From Gemmatimonas phototrophica (GTDB lineage Bacteria; Latescibacterota; UBA2968; UBA8231): a stretch of 64,000 bases of DNA. The translations under genes were made by a program, and so were the position numbers. The notes beneath the pieces are model-generated. The model had not been told where the DNA came from and searched no databases. It saw only the letters and a list, made by a program, of their open reading frames with translations. The stretch is taken from NCBI GenBank assembly GCA_945861755.1, contig CAMAVQ010000002.1, positions 1 to 64,000 on the forward strand, given 5' to 3'. Shown piece by piece: positions 61,203-64,000 of this stretch; within the stretch, counting starts at the first letter, position 1; each line of letters begins with the position of its first letter.

Positions 61203-64000
61203 ATGACCCCCGCCCAATCCCTAGATCATATCGCCCGCAAGACCGCGCTGACCCCTGCCTTTCAGGAGGTAGTCAGTCGCCTGCAAGCCGGCGAAAGAGA
61301 AATCTTGCTACAGGGTCTGCCCGACACCCTGGGGGCCTTCCTGCTGGTCCATGTGCAGCGCAGTCTGGGCCGGCCCCTGCTGGTGGTGGTTCCCGACGAG
61401 GACCAGGCCGAGCAGTGGCGCGATGATCTACAGACCATCGCCGGCGAGGAGATGGTGCGCTACTTCCCCGCCTGGGACGTGGGCCTCTATGACCACCGCT
61501 CGCCCTCCCCAGAGATCACCGGCCTGCGCATCGAGACCGCAGCCCGCCTGCTGAGCGGGGAGCCGACCATCGTCGTGGCCCTGGCCTCGGCGCTGGTGGC
61601 CCCCCTCATCCCCCCCCACGCCCTCGAATTGGGCACCTTGCACCTGCACAGTGGCCAGGCCCAGGACCTGGACCCGGTCGTCACGCACTTGGTCGACGCC
61701 GGCTTCGAGCGGGTGCCCACCGTCGACGGGATGGGCCAGTTCAGCGTGCGCGGCGGCATCCTCGACGTGTACCCCGTGGGCGCCGAACACCCCTTCCGGC
61801 TAGACTTTTTTGGCGACCGACTCGAATCCATCCGCCAATTCGACCTGAGCACTCAGCGCTCCCTGCGCACCTGCCAGGAGGCCCTGCTGCTGCCGGCCCG
61901 CGAGGTTATGCTGGGCAGTCTCTTCTTCGGCGAGTACCTCCAGCGCCTGCGCGAGGCCGAGTCCCAGGCCCAGATCGAGCTGAGCCAACTGCGTGACCGG
62001 CTGGAACTGGGTTCCTCCCTCGAGGGCATCGAGACCTGGATGGGGGTGCTCTACGGCCCGGGCGAAGGCCTCTTCGCCTACCTGAAGGACCCCCTGGTCT
62101 TCTGCCCGGCCCCCGAGGACCTGGAGGAGGCGGTCATCAAGGCCCTGGACCCTTCCCTCAAGGAATACGAGCGCCACGCCGAACGCGACCAACTGATGCC
62201 CCCCGCCCTGCTGGTCCACCAAGCCGCCTGGCTGGAGGGACAAATAGGGCGTTGCGCCCGGCTGCTGCCCGCCCCCCTGGGCCGGGGCAGCGAAGGCCTG
62301 CGCTTCGGCGCCCAGCCCTGCCGCAATTTCCAGGGGGAGTTGGGCCTGCTGCGCCCCGAGATCACCCGCCTCAACCAGGACGGCTATGCCCTCCACCTGA
62401 TGTGCGAGACCCAGGGCCAGCGCGGCCGACTGGAGGAAATCCTCGCCGACTGGGCCGACTGGATCGCTTTCGAGCTGGGCACCCTGCGCCAGGGTTTTGT
62501 CTACCCGGCGGCCCAGCTGGCCCTCTTCAACGACCACGAGATCTTCAGCCGCCAGAAACGCCGCTACCGCTACCGCCGCTTCAAGGCCGCCACCCCCATC
62601 GCCAGCTCTAGCACCCTGCAGCGGGGTGACTTTGTGGTGCACGTCGACCACGGCATCGGCCGCTATCTGGGCATTCAGCGCCTCGATATCGGCGGCCGAT
62701 CCCACGACTGCCTGAGTGTCGCCTACCAAGGGGCCGACAAGCTCTTTGTCCCGGTGGAGCAACTCGACCGCCTGCGCAAGTACTCCAGCGACGAGGGCCA
62801 GACCCCCTACCTCAACAAGCTGGGCAGCAACGCCTGGGAAAAGCTCAAGGAGCGGACCCGGGAAGAAATCTTCAAGATGGCCGGCGAGTTGATCCAACTC
62901 TACGCCGAGCGCAAGGCCCTGCCCGGCTTCGCCTTTTCCGCCGACACCAGTCTGCACCGCGAGCTGGAAGCCTCCTTCCCCTTCCAGGAGACCCCAGACC
63001 AGCTGCGCACCATGGAGGAGGTGTGCCAGGATATGGAGGCCCCCCACCCCATGGACCGGCTGGTCTGCGGCGACGTGGGCTACGGCAAGACCGAGGTGGC
63101 GGTGCGCGCCGCCTTCAAAGCGGTGGCCGATCACAAACAGGTGGCAGTGCTGGTGCCCACCACCATCCTGGCCCAGCAGCACTACCAGACCTTCAGCGAA
63201 CGCATGGCCCACTCCTCGGTAAACGTGGCGGTACTCAGCCGCTTCCGCACCGCCCAGCAGCAGAAAGAGGTGCTGGACCAGTTGCGCCAGGGCCGGGTCG
63301 ACATCCTCATCGGCACCCACCGCCTGCTCTCCCAGGACGTCAAGTTCCGCGACTTAGGCCTGCTGGTGGTCGACGAGGAGCAGCGCTTTGGCGTCAAACA
63401 CAAGGAGAAGCTCAAACAACTCAAACGCCAGGTGGACGTGCTCACCCTCACCGCCACCCCCATCCCCCGCACCCTGCACATGGCGCTGATGGGCTCGCGC
63501 GACATGTCGGTGATCAACACTCCGCCCCAGGACCGACTGCCCATCCACACTGAGATTCTCCCCTTCGACGAGCAGCGCATCGCCGCCGCCATCCTGCGCG
63601 AGGTGGAACGCCACGGCCAGGTCTACTTTGTCCACAACCGGGTAAAATCTATCCACAGCCTGGTCGACTACCTGCAGGAGTTGCTGCCCCAGGTGCGCTT
63701 TGGCGTGGCCCACGGCCAGATGCCGGCCCGGCAGTTGGAACAGATTATGCACGATTTTCTCGAAAAGAAATACGACTGCCTGGTCTGCACCATGATCATC
63801 GAGTCTGGCATCGACATCCCCTCGGTGAACACCATTCTGGTCAACCGGGCCGACACCCTGGGGCTGAGCCAGCTCTACCAGATCCGCGGCCGGGTGGGCC
63901 GCGCCAAGGACCGCGCCTTTGCCTACCTGCTGGTGCCCAAGGGCAAGAAGTTCAACCGCAAGAGTCTCCTGCGCCTGCGGGCCATCGAGGAGTTCGCCGA
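61203..64000 (+). CDS. mfd: transcription-repair coupling factor Mfd (3' end beyond window)
   Basis: The open frame starts at ATG 61203 and runs to the window edge: 932 of about 1,100-1,200 residues. The N-terminal UvrB-like region (about 1-340) includes LLVVVPDEDQAEQWRDDL, YFPAWDVGLYDHRSPSPEI and VDGMGQFSVRGGILDVYPVG. The CarD-like RNA-polymerase-interaction domain starts near 475 (GDFVVHVDHGIGRYLGIQRL). The RecG-like translocase has Walker A GDVGYGKTEVA (about 623), DEEQRFGVKHKEKLK, LTATPIPRTLHMAL, VYFVHNRV, IIESGIDIPSVNTILV and YQIRGRVGRAK. It removes RNA polymerase stalled at DNA damage and recruits UvrA. Confidence 0.97.
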   Translation, partial: MTPAQSLDHIARKTALTPAFQEVVSRLQAGEREILLQGLPDTLGAFLLVHVQRSLGRPLLVVVPDEDQAEQWRDDLQTIAGEEMVRYFPAWDVGLYDHRSPSPEITGLRIETAARLLSGEPTIVVALASALVAPLIPPHALELGTLHLHSGQAQDLDPVVTHLVDAGFERVPTVDGMGQFSVRGGILDVYPVGAEHPFRLDFFGDRLESIRQFDLSTQRSLRTCQEALLLPAREVMLGSLFFGEYLQRLREAESQAQIELSQLRDRLELGSSLEGIETWMGVLYGPGEGLFAYLKDPLVFCPAPEDLEEAVIKALDPSLKEYERHAERDQLMPPALLVHQAAWLEGQIGRCARLLPAPLGRGSEGLRFGAQPCRNFQGELGLLRPEITRLNQDGYALHLMCETQGQRGRLEEILADWADWIAFELGTLRQGFVYPAAQLALFNDHEIFSRQKRRYRYRRFKAATPIASSSTLQRGDFVVHVDHGIGRYLGIQRLDIGGRSHDCLSVAYQGADKLFVPVEQLDRLRKYSSDEGQTPYLNKLGSNAWEKLKERTREEIFKMAGELIQLYAERKALPGFAFSADTSLHRELEASFPFQETPDQLRTMEEVCQDMEAPHPMDRLVCGDVGYGKTEVAVRAAFKAVADHKQVAVLVPTTILAQQHYQTFSERMAHSSVNVAVLSRFRTAQQQKEVLDQLRQGRVDILIGTHRLLSQDVKFRDLGLLVVDEEQRFGVKHKEKLKQLKRQVDVLTLTATPIPRTLHMALMGSRDMSVINTPPQDRLPIHTEILPFDEQRIAAAILREVERHGQVYFVHNRVKSIHSLVDYLQELLPQVRFGVAHGQMPARQLEQIMHDFLEKKYDCLVCTMIIESGIDIPSVNTILVNRADTLGLSQLYQIRGRVGRAKDRAFAYLLVPKGKKFNRKSLLRLRAIEEFA

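Noticed and set aside
61800..63320. 506-residue minus-strand open frame opposite mfd
   Set aside because: Mfd motifs on the plus strand are unambiguous; the antisense frame is a high-GC shadow with repetitive Gly/Ala/Leu/Gln composition and no recognisable motif.

Overview
The window is GC-rich, densely coded bacterial chromosome with short intergenic gaps and frequent ATGA/GTGA/TTGA stop-start overlaps. A secretin, a lipobox protein, an O-antigen ligase/polymerase-type protein and split NAD(P) transhydrogenase genes point to a Gram-negative. The GldA/GldF/GldG-DUF4340 module, BatA-like protein, heparinase-like enzyme, RraA-like protein, BNR sialidase-like enzyme and several amidohydrolases resemble gene content of uncultured FCB-superphylum lineages such as Latescibacterota. 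That placement is inference; no rRNA is present. I found no tRNA, rRNA, CRISPR array, transposase or prophage.

Layout. 1-3734: truncated heparinase II/III-like gene and an RraA-family gene. 3835-4424: MazF-type toxin, its antitoxin and a perfect 11-bp inverted-repeat operator. 4507-24203: surface-polysaccharide region in three operon-like blocks. The first (4507-13882) has the priming sugar-phosphate transferase, glycosyltransferases, an O-carbamoyltransferase, the ligase/polymerase and the Wzx flippase. The second (14152-18140) has a phosphohexomutase, a YjbQ-like two-part protein, SixA and a nucleotide-sugar epimerase. The third (18413-24203) has a GT4, a DegT aminotransferase, a GT2, a GT-C enzyme and another GT4. 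An imperfect 39-bp direct repeat flanks the first block.

24269-32676: one tightly packed operon of PtsN-like IIA, BatA-like vWA protein, GldA ATPase, GldF permease, a double-length GldG protein made of two tandem GldG units, and a DUF4340 protein. A good promoter precedes it. This is the strongest candidate for an uncharacterised envelope system. 32774-36496: an amidohydrolase and a TMTC-like membrane glycosyltransferase with a TPR tail.

36501-43606: glutamate synthase operon (gltB, gltD) with an intrinsic terminator, a strong promoter and a terminator-like leader hairpin suggesting attenuation, divergent from an Lrp/AsnC-family regulator. 43627-51551: lipoprotein and orphan secretin, glgC, the pntA-pntA2-pntB operon with promoter, and a ribosome hibernation factor. 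51652-60426: accessory catabolic block (sialidase-like protein, amidohydrolase, M1 aminopeptidase, aldo/keto reductase, DapA-like protein, class V aminotransferase, AstE-like deacylase). 60510-64000: YfbR-like nucleotidase with HE in place of HD, and the 5' part of mfd, transcribed divergently from overlapping promoters.
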